Source: Nocardiopsis ansamitocini (GTDB lineage: Bacteria > Actinomycetota > Actinomycetes > Streptosporangiales > Streptosporangiaceae). From it: a DNA stretch of 64,000 bases. Shown here in pieces: positions 52,191 through 61,517 of the stretch; the stretch's first letter is position 1; every line of letters begins with the position of its first letter. The position numbers were made by a program, and so were the translations under genes. Location: positions 1 to 64,000 of the forward strand of contig NZ_BSQG01000012.1 of NCBI RefSeq assembly GCF_030268225.1, given 5' to 3'. The notes beneath the pieces were generated by a model. That model was not told the DNA's origin and did no database searches. It worked only from the letters and a program-made list of their open reading frames with translations.

Positions 52191-52907
52191 TCATCGGCGG
52201 GGCTCCCAGCGAAAGATCCGGGCCGCCAGCGCGACGGCGACGACGACCCAGCCCAGTGTGGGCACCAGGAGAACCAGCGAGTCCATGACGGGGGTGCCGC
52301 CGTTCCAGGCGTTGACCAGCAACTCGGTGGCCGAGCCGCCGGGGAGCAGCCTCTTGAACAGGGTGAGTTCCTCGGTGCCGGTGAACCCCACCCAGCCGGA
52401 CAGGGCAAGGGTCCCGATCATGATGGGAAGCGTGGTCACCTGGGCGTGCTCGGGAGAGTTGGTGAGTCCGGCCGTGGCCAGCCCCAGGCCGAGCATCATG
52501 GCCACCGTCGAGAGGACGGCCACGGCCAGGAGGAGAACGTTGGCCGGTCCGCCGGCGACCACGCCCAGCACGGTCAGGATCACCGCCACCTGGGCCAGCG
52601 TGATGCCGGTGACGGGGAGCAGGAGCCCTGTGAGGATACCGGCATCGCCCAGCGCGGTGGAGCGCAGCCGCTTGAGGAAGAGGTTCTGCCGACGGGAGGC
52701 GAGCGTGGTCACCGTGGTGGCGTACAGCCCCATTGCCACCACGAGGAACACGAGTATCGCGGCGACCCCGCCGAGGTCCACGATCGTGAACTGCTGGTTC
52801 AGGTAGATGTAGAACGCGCTGGACGCCGCGGGGAGAACGAGCATGGTGACCAGAACCAGGCGGTTCCGGAAGATCTGGATCAGCTCGCCGAGAGCGATCG
52901 AGGGCAT
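52191..52907 (-). CDS. ABC-2 type transporter permease
   Basis: This 238-residue membrane protein with about six helices (LVTMLVLPAASSAFYIYL, VAAILVFLVVAMGLYATTVT, LLLAVAVLSTVAMMLGLGLA, LVPTLGWVVVAVALAARIF) has a hydrophilic segment RRQNLFLKRLRSTAL typical of ABC-2 exporters. It lies 25 bases downstream of its ATPase gene. Such pairs export drugs, lipids or peptides, or give self-resistance. It is too far from the NRPS cluster to be assigned to it. Confidence 0.9.
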   Translation of the reverse strand: MPSIALGELIQIFRNRLVLVTMLVLPAASSAFYIYLNQQFTIVDLGGVAAILVFLVVAMGLYATTVTTLASRRQNLFLKRLRSTALGDAGILTGLLLPVTGITLAQVAVILTVLGVVAGGPANVLLLAVAVLSTVAMMLGLGLATAGLTNSPEHAQVTTLPIMIGTLALSGWVGFTGTEELTLFKRLLPGGSATELLVNAWNGGTPVMDSLVLLVPTLGWVVVAVALAARIFRWEPRR

Positions 52908-52932
52908 CGTGAAGGTCCTTTTCTCGGAAGGT

Positions 52933-53838
52933 TCAAAAAGTGGTCTGGTCGCTGCCGATGGAGCGGAAGACGTCGTCGAGGCGAGTCGGTCCGGCTGCGA
53001 GTTCCCGCAACTCCACGGCGTGGTCCTGCGCCCAGCGGAGCAGGGCGTGCAGGTCCTTTTGCAGGTCGGGGGTCTCGATGAGGAACGTCCCGTCGCTCTC
53101 GCGCACTGCCTGGAGCGGTGGCTCCGGCGCGGGGACCGGAAGGGAGAAGCGGATCGTGGCCGGCAGGGTCCGCGTCAGTTCGACGACGGATCCCTCCTTG
53201 TGGAAGACGCCTTCGTGCATGAGTCCGATGCGGTCGGCGCGCTGCTGGGCCTCTTCCAGGTAGTGGGTGGTGAGGACGATAGTGGAGCCGTCCTCACGCA
53301 GCTTGTCCACGGCGTCCCACAGATCGTCCCGGGCCTGGATGTCCAGGCCGGTGGTGGGCTCGTCCAGGAAGATCAGCTCCGGAGCCCCGTACACGGCGGT
53401 GGCGAAGTCGAGGCGCCGCTTCTCGCCGCCGGAGAGCTGGGACACCTTGGTGCCGGCCTTGCGCGTGAGGCCGACGATGTCGAGGACGCGTTCGACCTTG
53501 TCCGTGCGCCGGGTGAGGCTTCCGATCAGCCGGACCGATTCCCGCACCGTCAGGTCCGGTGAGAATCCGCTCTCCTGCAGCATGATTCCCGTCCTGGGCC
53601 GCACGGCGCGGCGGTCGCGCGGGTTCTGCCCGAAGACCCGCACGGTGCCCGAGGTGGGAAGGCGGTGGCCTTCGACGGCCTCCAGGGTGGAGGTCTTACC
53701 CGCCCCGTTCGTGCCGAGCAGGGCGTAGAACTCGCCCCGCCGTACCTGGAAGGACAGGTCCTTGACGGCATGGAAGTCGCCGTAGGCGAGGTTCAGACGT
53801 TCGACGTCGATGACTGGAGTAGAGGACATACCGTCCAT
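52933..53838 (-). CDS. ABC transporter ATPase, drug-export type
   Basis: This 301-residue ATPase has Walker A GTNGAGKTS, the signature LSGGEKRRLDFA, Walker B LIFLDEPTTGLD and an H-loop TTHYLEEA. About 80 extra C-terminal residues are typical of DrrA/CcmA-like exporters. It probably works as a dimer with two copies of the downstream permease. The first ATG (53838) is used; a second in-frame ATG at 53829 is equally possible since neither has a strong ribosome site. Confidence 0.94.
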   Translation of the reverse strand: MDGMSSTPVIDVERLNLAYGDFHAVKDLSFQVRRGEFYALLGTNGAGKTSTLEAVEGHRLPTSGTVRVFGQNPRDRRAVRPRTGIMLQESGFSPDLTVRESVRLIGSLTRRTDKVERVLDIVGLTRKAGTKVSQLSGGEKRRLDFATAVYGAPELIFLDEPTTGLDIQARDDLWDAVDKLREDGSTIVLTTHYLEEAQQRADRIGLMHEGVFHKEGSVVELTRTLPATIRFSLPVPAPEPPLQAVRESDGTFLIETPDLQKDLHALLRWAQDHAVELRELAAGPTRLDDVFRSIGSDQTTF

Positions 53839-54211
53839 CTCAGCCGTCGGCGCGTCGATCCGTCAGTGGTGCCGCGTCATGGCTTGCCCCGGAGGAATGT
53901 CACGGCGGAGCAATGACGTGGTGTCACTGGTGGCCTCACGGGACCGACGGCACACCGGGGACGAACCCCGTGGTTCTGGTTCCGGGGAGTCCCGCACGCC
54001 CGTCCGCGCCCCCGCGCATCCCGCCAGGGCCTCTGCACCCTCGATGCGCTCGCCGGGGGGCACCCGGCAGTCCAACGGCGGCCGGCCCCGTCCCGTGCCT
54101 GTGCGAGGCTCGGCGCGCGGGAACGGGACGGTACGTGCGCCACCTCGATGATCGAGGTCGCAGAGGTTTCCGGACCGACCGGCGGCGCGGGTCGGCCCCA
54201 GCGCCCCGGGG
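53839..54211. other. Intergenic region between the SDR and ABC genes
   Basis: These 373 bases contain no credible gene. The one structure seen is a perfect 17-base inverted repeat, ACCTCGAT-G-ATCGAGGT at 54142-54158, which could be an operator for the ABC operon or a weak terminator of the SDR gene. Confidence 0.4.
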
Positions 54212-55018
54212 CTACCGCGAGGACGGGGCCGGCTGTGACGTCTGCCTGCGGTGGGCGTTCTCGGCGACACGCCCCATCGCGTAGTCGTAGAGCGGGCGCG
54301 TCAGGCGTTTGGCGAGCAGTGCCAGACGCCCGTCCCGGTCGGTGAGGATGAGCCGGCGGCGCCGGTCCACACCCCGCAGGATCCGGGCGGCGACGTCGTC
54401 CGCGCCCAGCCTGGACCCGTTGATCAGCGACACCGCTCCCGCCTCCACCTCGGTGTCGCTCCCCCGCAGGGAGGAGGCGAGGCCGCTGCGGAAGAACGAG
54501 GGGCAAGTCACCGACGTGCGGACCCCGTAGGGGGCGAGCTCGTGGGCGAGGGTCTCGCTGAGCGCCACCACCGCGGCCTTGACCGTGTTGTAGGAGCTCA
54601 TCTGCGGTGGGTGGACCAGCCCGGCCATGGAGGAGACGTTGAGGATGTGGCCCGATCCCTGGCGTTTGAACAGCGGGGTGAAGGTACGGCATCCCCGGAC
54701 GACCCCGAAGAGGTTGGTCTCGGTGATCCGCCGCCACTCCTCCAGGGTGACCACGTCTATGCGTCCGCCCGCGGCCACACCGGCGTTGTTCACCAGCAGG
54801 TCCAGCCCGTCCCAACGCTGCTCGACACGGGCGAGCGCCATCGCCCAGTCGTCGTCGGAGGTCACGTCCAGCCTCAGGTACTCCACGCCTTCGGGGAGAT
54901 CCTCGGGAGCCTGTTCGGACAGGTCGGTGGCGAGGACGCGGTCGCCTCGGGCCGCGAGTGCCGCGACCAGCGCGCGGCCCAGGCCCGAGGCTCCTCCGGT
55001 GACCAGTACGCGTTTCAC
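54212..55018 (-). CDS. Short-chain dehydrogenase/reductase
   Basis: This 268-residue classical SDR has the NAD(P) motif TGGASGLGRA, NNAG (LLVNNAGVA), catalytic Ser in LNVSSMAG and the YxxxK pair in SSYNTVKAA. A short C-terminal extension is basic. Start: GTG at 55018 with GAGGAG seven bases ahead. It lies downstream of the Baeyer-Villiger-type monooxygenase on the same strand (217-base gap), a pairing often seen where the SDR makes or uses the ketone. Confidence 0.92.
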   Translation of the reverse strand: MKRVLVTGGASGLGRALVAALAARGDRVLATDLSEQAPEDLPEGVEYLRLDVTSDDDWAMALARVEQRWDGLDLLVNNAGVAAGGRIDVVTLEEWRRITETNLFGVVRGCRTFTPLFKRQGSGHILNVSSMAGLVHPPQMSSYNTVKAAVVALSETLAHELAPYGVRTSVTCPSFFRSGLASSLRGSDTEVEAGAVSLINGSRLGADDVAARILRGVDRRRRLILTDRDGRLALLAKRLTRPLYDYAMGRVAENAHRRQTSQPAPSSR

Positions 55019-55235
55019 TTCTTGACTCCTCGGCGGGGTTCGGGCTCGAAGCAGCGGTGTCGTCGGGCGGGGCCCGGTCGACGACGGCTCGGGGAGACGG
55101 TGCCCGGCGCAACGGGCACCGTGTACGGACCGCACGCGTCCGCGTCACCGGATCAGGCTACCGGGAGCGCCGCCGCCGGATTTTGCTCCGATCCTCCGGG
55201 AGGAGGGTTTCCCGGAGGATCGCGGTACCGGCCGT

Positions 55236-56747
55236 TCATGCCGTCCTTCTGCCCGAGGGCGCGCCCTCGGGTTCACGCCGGAAGGCGAGATTTCCGTCCT
55301 GGACCGGAGCACGGCGCAGCAGCCGCACGTCGTCGTGGTAGTCCTTCGACATCAGCCACGGGGACTCCTGCCCCTGCCGGGGCAGGTCCTGGATCGAGCG
55401 TTGGATGTAGCCGGCCCCGAAGTCCAGGAACGGTCGCGTCGACCCCGCGTCGGCGGGCAGCACCGGAGCGCACACGGCCCAGGAGTTGGCCTCCATGTAC
55501 TTCAGGAGCCGGACGAGGTACTCGCACAACAGGCCGACCTTCAACGTCCACGACGCGTTGGTGTATCCGATCGCGAACGCGAAGTTGGGCACTCCGTCGA
55601 GCATCATCCCCCGGTAGACCACGTGTTCGGCGAAGTCCACCGGCTCGCCGTCCAGGTCGAGCCGGATGCCGCCGAGGGGAAGCACGTTCAGTCCGGTGGC
55701 GGTCACGATGATGTCGGCCTCCAACGCGCGTCCCGATTCGAGTTCGATCCCCGTCTCGGTGAAGGTTCGGACGCGGTCGGTCACGATCGACGCACGACCG
55801 GAGCGGATCGCGGCGAAGTAGTCCCCGTCCGGTGCCAGGCACAGCCGCTGGTCCCACGGGTCGTAGGGCGGGTTGAAGTGCACGTCGACCGGGTAACCGT
55901 TCGGCAGCTGTTTCGCGGTGGCCCGCCGGATGAACCTGCGGGCCACCGTGGGGAAGCGTTGGCAGAACTTCCAGACCCAGCGCTGCACCAAGATGTTCTT
56001 GCGGCGGGCCAGCGCGTGTCCGCGGCCGTCACCCAGGAGCTTCCTGGCCGCAATCGCGAAGGGGTCCCGCGCCGACTGCGCCAGCACATAGGACGGGGTG
56101 CGCTGCAACTGGGTGACGTGTCCGGCCGTGGCCGCCATCGCGGGAACGACCGTGACCGCGGTCGCGCCGCTGCCGATCACCACCACGCGTTTGCCCGCGT
56201 GGTCGAGGTCCTGCGGCCAGTGTTGGGGGTGGACGACCGGCCCGCGGAACCGGTCACGACCCTCGAAGGCGGGAGCGTACCCCTGGTCGTACCGGTAGTA
56301 GCCGGTCGCCGAGAAGATCCATGAGCAGGTGAGCGTCTCCGCCTCGTCGCCATGGGTGCCCTGGACCCGCAAGGTCCACAACGCGGTCCGGGACGACCAG
56401 GACGCGGCGACGACGCGTCTGCCGTACTCGATCCGCTTGGCTGTTCCTTCCTCTTCGACGGTCTCTCGCAGGTAGGACATGATGCGGTCCGCCTTCGCGA
56501 TGGATACGTCCTCCCGCCACGGCCGGAACCCGTATCCGAAGGTGAACAGGTCCGAATCCGACCGGACACCGGGGTAGCGGAACAGGTCCCACGTTCCGCC
56601 GGGGGAGTCCCTCGCCTCCAGGATCGTGTACGACTTTCCCGGCAGTTCCCCGGCCACGTAATGCGCCGCACCGATGCCCGAGATGCCGGCACCGATGATC
56701 ACCACGTCCCGATGACGGGGGACCGTCTGCGTTGGCTCCGCGCTCAT
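55236..56747 (-). CDS. FAD-dependent Baeyer-Villiger-type monooxygenase
   Basis: This 503-residue flavoprotein has the FAD fingerprint VVIIGAGISGIGAAHY, a second Rossmann motif VVVIGSGATAVTVVPAMA, the BVMO-like block FRGPVVHPQHWPQ (FxGxxxHxxxW) and the downstream VTATGLNVLP. BVMOs convert ketones to esters or lactones with NADPH and O2. This subgroup also includes EthA-like enzymes. The ATG at 56747 is chosen over a GTG 12 bases earlier. Likely acts with the downstream SDR in degradation of a ketone or sterol-like compound; substrate unknown. Confidence 0.92.
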   Translation of the reverse strand: MSAEPTQTVPRHRDVVIIGAGISGIGAAHYVAGELPGKSYTILEARDSPGGTWDLFRYPGVRSDSDLFTFGYGFRPWREDVSIAKADRIMSYLRETVEEEGTAKRIEYGRRVVAASWSSRTALWTLRVQGTHGDEAETLTCSWIFSATGYYRYDQGYAPAFEGRDRFRGPVVHPQHWPQDLDHAGKRVVVIGSGATAVTVVPAMAATAGHVTQLQRTPSYVLAQSARDPFAIAARKLLGDGRGHALARRKNILVQRWVWKFCQRFPTVARRFIRRATAKQLPNGYPVDVHFNPPYDPWDQRLCLAPDGDYFAAIRSGRASIVTDRVRTFTETGIELESGRALEADIIVTATGLNVLPLGGIRLDLDGEPVDFAEHVVYRGMMLDGVPNFAFAIGYTNASWTLKVGLLCEYLVRLLKYMEANSWAVCAPVLPADAGSTRPFLDFGAGYIQRSIQDLPRQGQESPWLMSKDYHDDVRLLRRAPVQDGNLAFRREPEGAPSGRRTA

Positions 56748-56933
56748 TCGCCTCCCCACACCACGTCGTCCGATCTGCCCCTATGGTCGCGTACGACCAC
56801 GACCCCCGCCAACGGCTTCGACCGAAACGCCTCGGACGGTGCGGCCTGTACGACGGTCGAGGGGAGGTTGCGTTCACGCGGAGGGGCGACTCACTGGTTC
56901 ACGGCGCAGCGGCACCCGAACGCTGAACGTGGT

Positions 56934-57815
56934 TCAGGAGAACGTGTCGGGTCCGACCTCGTCGGGGTCGGGTCCACCACGCACCCCGGTGTCGAGCGCG
57001 TCGATGGCGGCGACCTCGTCGGGTGGCAGCACGAAGTCGAAGACGTCGAAGTTCTCCGCGATACGGTGCGCCTTGACCGACTTCGGGATCGGCGACAGAC
57101 CGTGCTGGATGTGCCACCGGAGCACGATCTGCGCCGGTGTCTTGCCGTGCCCGTCGGCGATGTCGACGATGGTCCGATGCCGCAGAGGGTTCTTCGCCGC
57201 GTGCGGATCGGCTGCGGAGTAGACGTTCACCCCGCCGATGGGCGACCACGACTGGGTGATGACGTCGTGCCTGGTGTCGAAGTCGCGCACCTCCTGCTGG
57301 GTGAAGAACGGATGCAGCTCGACCTGGTTGACGGCCGGGACCACGCTGGTGCGTTCCACGAGGTTCGCCAGGTGCCCGGGTCCGTGGTTGCACACACCGA
57401 TGGCCCGTACCCGGCCGTCGGCCAGGAGCTTTTCCGCGGCCCGGTAGGAATCGACCGTGGCGTCCAGCACGGCCGGGGCGGGCCAGTGCAGCAGGTACAG
57501 GTCGAGGTAGTCCAGGCCGAGCTTGGCGAGGCTGATGTCGAAGGCGTTCAGCGCGGAGTCGTAGCCGTAATCGGTCAACCACAGCTTGGTCGTCACGAAG
57601 ATGTCGTCGCGGGCGACACCGGAACGGCGGATCCCCTCACCGACCTCCTTCTCGTTGCCGTAGGCGGCTGCGGTGTCGATCAGCCGGTATCCGTCCTTGA
57701 GCGCGGTCTCGACCGCCGGCACGGTCTCCTCGGGCGTGCTCTGGTAGACACCGAGCCCCAGAGCCGGCATTTCGACTCCGTTGTTCAGCGTCAGGAACGG
57801 GCTCTGTTCGGTCAT
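56934..57815 (-). CDS. Aldo/keto reductase
   Basis: This 293-residue AKR has GLGVYQ at the N-terminus, DTAAAYGNEKEVG with the catalytic Asp and Tyr, the Lys of VTTKLW, the His of LYLLHWP, then AIGVCNHG, NQVELHPFF and PIPKSVKAHRIAEN for NADPH binding. The tetrad Asp/Tyr/Lys/His is complete. It resembles 2,5-diketo-D-gluconate reductase-type enzymes that reduce a wide range of aldehydes and ketones. Single gene with GAGGAG before the ATG. Confidence 0.95.
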   Translation of the reverse strand: MTEQSPFLTLNNGVEMPALGLGVYQSTPEETVPAVETALKDGYRLIDTAAAYGNEKEVGEGIRRSGVARDDIFVTTKLWLTDYGYDSALNAFDISLAKLGLDYLDLYLLHWPAPAVLDATVDSYRAAEKLLADGRVRAIGVCNHGPGHLANLVERTSVVPAVNQVELHPFFTQQEVRDFDTRHDVITQSWSPIGGVNVYSAADPHAAKNPLRHRTIVDIADGHGKTPAQIVLRWHIQHGLSPIPKSVKAHRIAENFDVFDFVLPPDEVAAIDALDTGVRGGPDPDEVGPDTFS

Positions 57816-58194
57816 GGGTGCTCCTCGAAGTTGTGTGGTGGAGGCGGGGCCGCAAGACCTGCCTCGCCACTGTTTGCGCAGGCCCTGCTACCCAACCGCG
57901 CGTTCTGACGCACACGGGAGCCGTAGTCTGCGCCTCCCGGGGCCCGTCCGGTCCCGCCGGCCCGCTCGGCCCGGACCATTGCGCCGATCATGACGCCCAC
58001 CGCACGAAGACCTCGCGCAGTCCTCCCACAGCGAGCCCTTCGACGTGACCGACGGGACCGTGCCGGCTCAGGGCCGAATCGCACCGACGCCGGATCGGGT
58101 CGACCGGGATCGGGTGGTGCGCGGCACCGTGTCCCCTTCCGTCTTTCGGTTCGTCGCGCCAGGTGCCTGCCCGGAGCGCTGTGCCGGTCAGGGA
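57816..58194. other. Intergenic region
   Basis: These 379 bases between the reductase start and the ABC ATPase stop presumably carry the reductase promoter. No other signal was found. Confidence 0.35.
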
Positions 58195-59610
58195 TCAGGG
58201 AATTGGAAGGGCAGACTCACCGAGTGTGCGCATGGCGGGGTCGAACTCCAGTACCCGATCGGCGCGCCGGGCCACCGAGCGGTCATGGGTGACGAGCAGG
58301 ACGGCCAGGCCACGGGTTGCCCGCAAGTGGTCGAGGAGGTCGAGGACCGTTCCTGCGGTCGCGGCGTCCAGAGCAGAGGTCGCCTCGTCGGCGAGGAGTA
58401 CGTCGGGCTCGGCTGCGAGGGCGCGGGCGAGGGCGACCCGCTGGCGCTGTCCGCCGGAGAGCTCCCCCGGGCGACGGGCGGCAAGGCGGGGGGCCAGTCC
58501 CACTGCGTCGAGCAGTTCGGGCACCCGGGCACGGGCGGTGCTCCGGTCCAGGCCGCCCAGAATCCGCAAAGGGCGGGTAAGAGCCGTGGCAACGGTGTGA
58601 GCGGGGTTGAGCGCGGTTGCCGGGTCCTGGCCGACGAACTGGACGGCACGCAGGTGGGAACGGGTGCGCTCGGCCAGGCCGCAAGGAAGTTCCTGGTCCT
58701 TCAGCCGCAGTTCCCCCTGTGCCGGGCGGTGCAGTCCGGCCAAGGCGGTGAGCAGGGTGGATTTTCCCGCCCCGGAAGGCCCCAGGACCACGACGCACTC
58801 TCCCGCGTGTACGGCCAGGTCGGCCTCGGTCAGCAGAGGGCGACCGCCCGGAGGCTGGGCCAGGGTGAGTCGGCGGGCCGTGAGAACGGGAACGCCGCCG
58901 GAGCGGACCCGCGCCCCGGGGCGGGGACGGACGGCAGGCACCTCCCCCACGTGGACCACCCGGTCGGCGAGCCCGGTGACGAAGTCGGTGTCGTGCGAGA
59001 TGACCAGGGTGGACATGCGGGGATCACCGCGCCGCCGTCGCAGGGCCACGCGTACGAGTTCCAGGGTGGCGGGGTCGAGGCCACCGGTCGGCTCGTCCAG
59101 GACCAGGAGCGGCGGCTCCCCGACCAGTGCGCGGGCCAAGGCCACGCGCTGTGCCTGGCCTCCCGACAATTCGTGGGGGCGGCGCGACCACAGTGCTTCA
59201 GGGGCCAGGCCGACCTCGGCCAATGCCCGGGCGACCGATTTCGCACGGTCGGCACGACGGCTCCCGAGGAGCCCTTCCCCCACGAGTCCGGCCACGCTGC
59301 GCAGCGGGTGAAGCGCACCCGCCGGGTCCTGGGCGAGCATCCCCACGTGCGAACGGCGCCATACCCGTGCGGCGCGACCGCGCCCGATCGGTACACCGTT
59401 CCACCTCACCGTGCCGGAGGACCGGTGCAGACCGGGGCCGAGCGCGTCCAGTGCGGCGAGCACGGTGCTGGTCTTGCCGCTGCCGGACTCCCCCATCAGC
59501 GCCACGACCTCCCCAGCGGCGATCGTGACGTCGGCGTTCTCGACGACGGGACGACCGGAGGCGTCGTGCACACCGATTCCGGTCAGGACGAGTCCGGTGG
59601 TCGGGGGCAT
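58195..59610 (-). CDS. Fused double-ATPase subunit of a peptide/nickel-type ABC importer
   Basis: This 471-residue protein has two complete nucleotide-binding domains in tandem. The first has GESGSGKTS, LSGGQAQRVALARAL, LLVLDEPTGGLD; the second has GPSGAGKST, LSGGQRQRVALARAL, VLLADEATSALD. In Dpp/Opp/Nik systems these are normally separate DppD and DppF proteins. Start: ATG at 59610 behind GAGGAG; the long frame beyond is spurious. It follows the two permeases and should energise uptake of the solute bound by the lipoprotein at 61518. Confidence 0.93.
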   Translation of the reverse strand: MPPTTGLVLTGIGVHDASGRPVVENADVTIAAGEVVALMGESGSGKTSTVLAALDALGPGLHRSSGTVRWNGVPIGRGRAARVWRRSHVGMLAQDPAGALHPLRSVAGLVGEGLLGSRRADRAKSVARALAEVGLAPEALWSRRPHELSGGQAQRVALARALVGEPPLLVLDEPTGGLDPATLELVRVALRRRRGDPRMSTLVISHDTDFVTGLADRVVHVGEVPAVRPRPGARVRSGGVPVLTARRLTLAQPPGGRPLLTEADLAVHAGECVVVLGPSGAGKSTLLTALAGLHRPAQGELRLKDQELPCGLAERTRSHLRAVQFVGQDPATALNPAHTVATALTRPLRILGGLDRSTARARVPELLDAVGLAPRLAARRPGELSGGQRQRVALARALAAEPDVLLADEATSALDAATAGTVLDLLDHLRATRGLAVLLVTHDRSVARRADRVLEFDPAMRTLGESALPIP

Positions 59611-59660
59611 CTCTGGTGGCTCCTCGGTGGTGGCGGTGGGGACGGGAGGGACGTGGTCCG

Positions 59661-60437
59661 TCAACGTTCCCTGTGCGCCGTGCTCTGGGCGAACAGGGCC
59701 AGGGTCGTGGTCATGAGGCCCAGCGCGACGGCCGGGGCCGCCACGGCAGCCGGGTTGAGTGCGACCCCGGTCATGTTCTCGCGCAGCATCAATGCCCAGT
59801 CGGGGGCGGGCGGGGCCGCGCCGAAGCCGAGCAACCCCAGGGCCGCGGCGATCTGCAGGGCGATGACCAGGCGCAGTCCGAGATCGGCACCCACCAGTCC
59901 GGACATGGCGGGCAGTACCTCGCGCACCAGGATGGCGACGGAGCGCTCCCCGCGGGTGCGAGCAGCAATCACGTAGCCGGTGTGGCGGATCTGGGTAACG
60001 GCGTCGCGCACCACTCGCAGGGTGAGTGGCGCTCCCCCGCACACGGTGGCGACGATGACGGCCGCGCTCCCGGGCAGGCGGGTCGCGGCGACCAGCGCGA
60101 GCAGCAGCGAGGGAACGGCGAGGAACACGTCGGCGACACCGGTGAGGATCCGGTCTGTTCGGCGGCCGGCCCATCCCGCGGCCAGACCGCCGGCCACCCC
60201 CACGACCGATGCGGCGAGGGCGGCGGGGATCGCGGTGAGGACGAGGGAGCGGCCGCCGGCAACGACCCTGGACCATACGTCGCGGCCCAGCGCGTCGGCG
60301 CCGAGCGGGTGGGCCGTGGTGGGGGCGGCCCAGGCAGCGGTGACGGGGCTGGTGGGGGAATACGGTGCCGCCCACTCACCGAGCAGGGTGAACCCGATCA
60401 GCACGACGGCGAGAACGGTACCCAGCACGCGGGTCAC
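59661..60437 (-). CDS. ABC importer permease, DppC/NikC-like
   Basis: This 258-residue permease has the family N-terminal pattern HPLGADALGRDVWSRVVAGG, about six membrane segments, and the EAA-like loop AARTRGERSVAILVREVLPA that contacts the ATPase. It overlaps the upstream permease stop by four bases and is 50 bases before the ATPase gene. It pairs with the DppB-like protein to form the channel. Confidence 0.93.
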   Translation of the reverse strand: MTRVLGTVLAVVLIGFTLLGEWAAPYSPTSPVTAAWAAPTTAHPLGADALGRDVWSRVVAGGRSLVLTAIPAALAASVVGVAGGLAAGWAGRRTDRILTGVADVFLAVPSLLLALVAATRLPGSAAVIVATVCGGAPLTLRVVRDAVTQIRHTGYVIAARTRGERSVAILVREVLPAMSGLVGADLGLRLVIALQIAAALGLLGFGAAPPAPDWALMLRENMTGVALNPAAVAAPAVALGLMTTTLALFAQSTAHRER

Positions 60438-61417
60438 GGCTGGACTCCTAGGTAACGGGGTGCACGCCGTTTCGGACGGGGCGCACGACGGGGGTCGGCG
60501 AGTACGGCGATGACATCGGCGAGCAGCAGACCGCCCAGGACGACGGCTGCGGCCGCCATCGCCACGGCCTGGACCACCGGGGTGTCACGGGCCGAGACCG
60601 ACGTGACCAGCAAGGAGCCGAGTCCGGGGTAGCCGAACAGGGTCTCCACCACCGTGGCGGCGGCGATGAGGCCGCCCGCGCTGATGGCGACGACCCGGGC
60701 CAGGGGGGTGAGCAGGAAGGGCACGACGTCGCGGGCGAAGAAGAGCACAGTGGGGGTGCCGCGCAATCGGGAATCGACCGCGTGCGGGCGGCGCACGGTG
60801 TCGGCGACGGCCCCGGCGAGCAGACCCGCCCCGAAGACCACCGTGGGCAGGGCCACCGACAGCACCGGAAGGATCAGGAGGTGGGGGCTTTCCAACGGGG
60901 AGCCCCCGGGGGGCAGCAGCGATACCGGAGGCAACCAGCCCAGAGCCCCTGCGAACAGGGCGCTCAGGACCGCGGCCAGAACCACCTGGGGAACGGCGGC
61001 CAGGCCGGTGACGACCGCGGTGCGGGTACCACGGGTCCGTGAGCCGGCACCGGCCCAGCATCCGATGACCAGAATCAGCGGGCCGGCGAATGCCAGGGCG
61101 AGGACCACCAGGGCGGTTGAGGCGGGCAGCCGTTGGGAGATCGCGTCGGCGACCGGGCGGTCGTTGACGAGCGAGGTTCCGAGCCGGCCGGTGGCCAAGG
61201 AACCGAGCCACGCGGTGTAGCGCTGCCAGGCCGGCCGGTCCTGACCGGTCTCGGCTCGCAGCGCGGCCACTTGCTCCACGGTGGCTCCGTTGCTGGCGCG
61301 GGCGCCTGCGGCATCACCGGGCAGCAGTTCGGTGGCGACGAACACCATGGCCGAGACGGCCAGCAGCAGGAGCAGGGCGCGCGCGATGGCTGTCAGGAAG
61401 GCGCGCAGCGCGGTCAT
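60434..61417 (-). CDS. ABC importer permease, DppB/NikB-like
   Basis: This 327-residue permease opens with an N-terminal helix and FVATELLPGDAAG, the DppB-type signature (LLPGDxA). Next come GSLATGRLGTSLVNDRPVAD, several membrane segments and a cytoplasmic loop around ARDVVPFLLTPLARV. It follows the binding-protein gene across a 100-base gap containing a hairpin. Substrate class (peptide, nickel chelate or similar) cannot be told from the permease. Confidence 0.93.
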   Translation of the reverse strand: MTALRAFLTAIARALLLLLAVSAMVFVATELLPGDAAGARASNGATVEQVAALRAETGQDRPAWQRYTAWLGSLATGRLGTSLVNDRPVADAISQRLPASTALVVLALAFAGPLILVIGCWAGAGSRTRGTRTAVVTGLAAVPQVVLAAVLSALFAGALGWLPPVSLLPPGGSPLESPHLLILPVLSVALPTVVFGAGLLAGAVADTVRRPHAVDSRLRGTPTVLFFARDVVPFLLTPLARVVAISAGGLIAAATVVETLFGYPGLGSLLVTSVSARDTPVVQAVAMAAAAVVLGGLLLADVIAVLADPRRAPRPKRRAPRYLGVQP

Positions 61418-61476
61418 CGGGTCGTCCTTGTCGCTCGGGGCGGGCGGGAGGCGCCCGCGTGCGGGGAGGGAAAGAA

Positions 61477-61505
61477 TGCGGGCCGCCGGGGCGGAGCGGC
61501 CCGCA
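61477..61505 (-). terminator. Intercistronic hairpin between binding protein and permease
   Basis: TGCGGGCCGC (61477-61486) pairs perfectly with GCGGCCCGCA (61496-61505) across nine bases, 12 bases after the solute-binding protein stop. Such hairpins partly terminate or stabilise the upstream message, giving more binding protein than permease. Confidence 0.65.
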
Positions 61506-61517
61506 CCGGGCCGGGGA

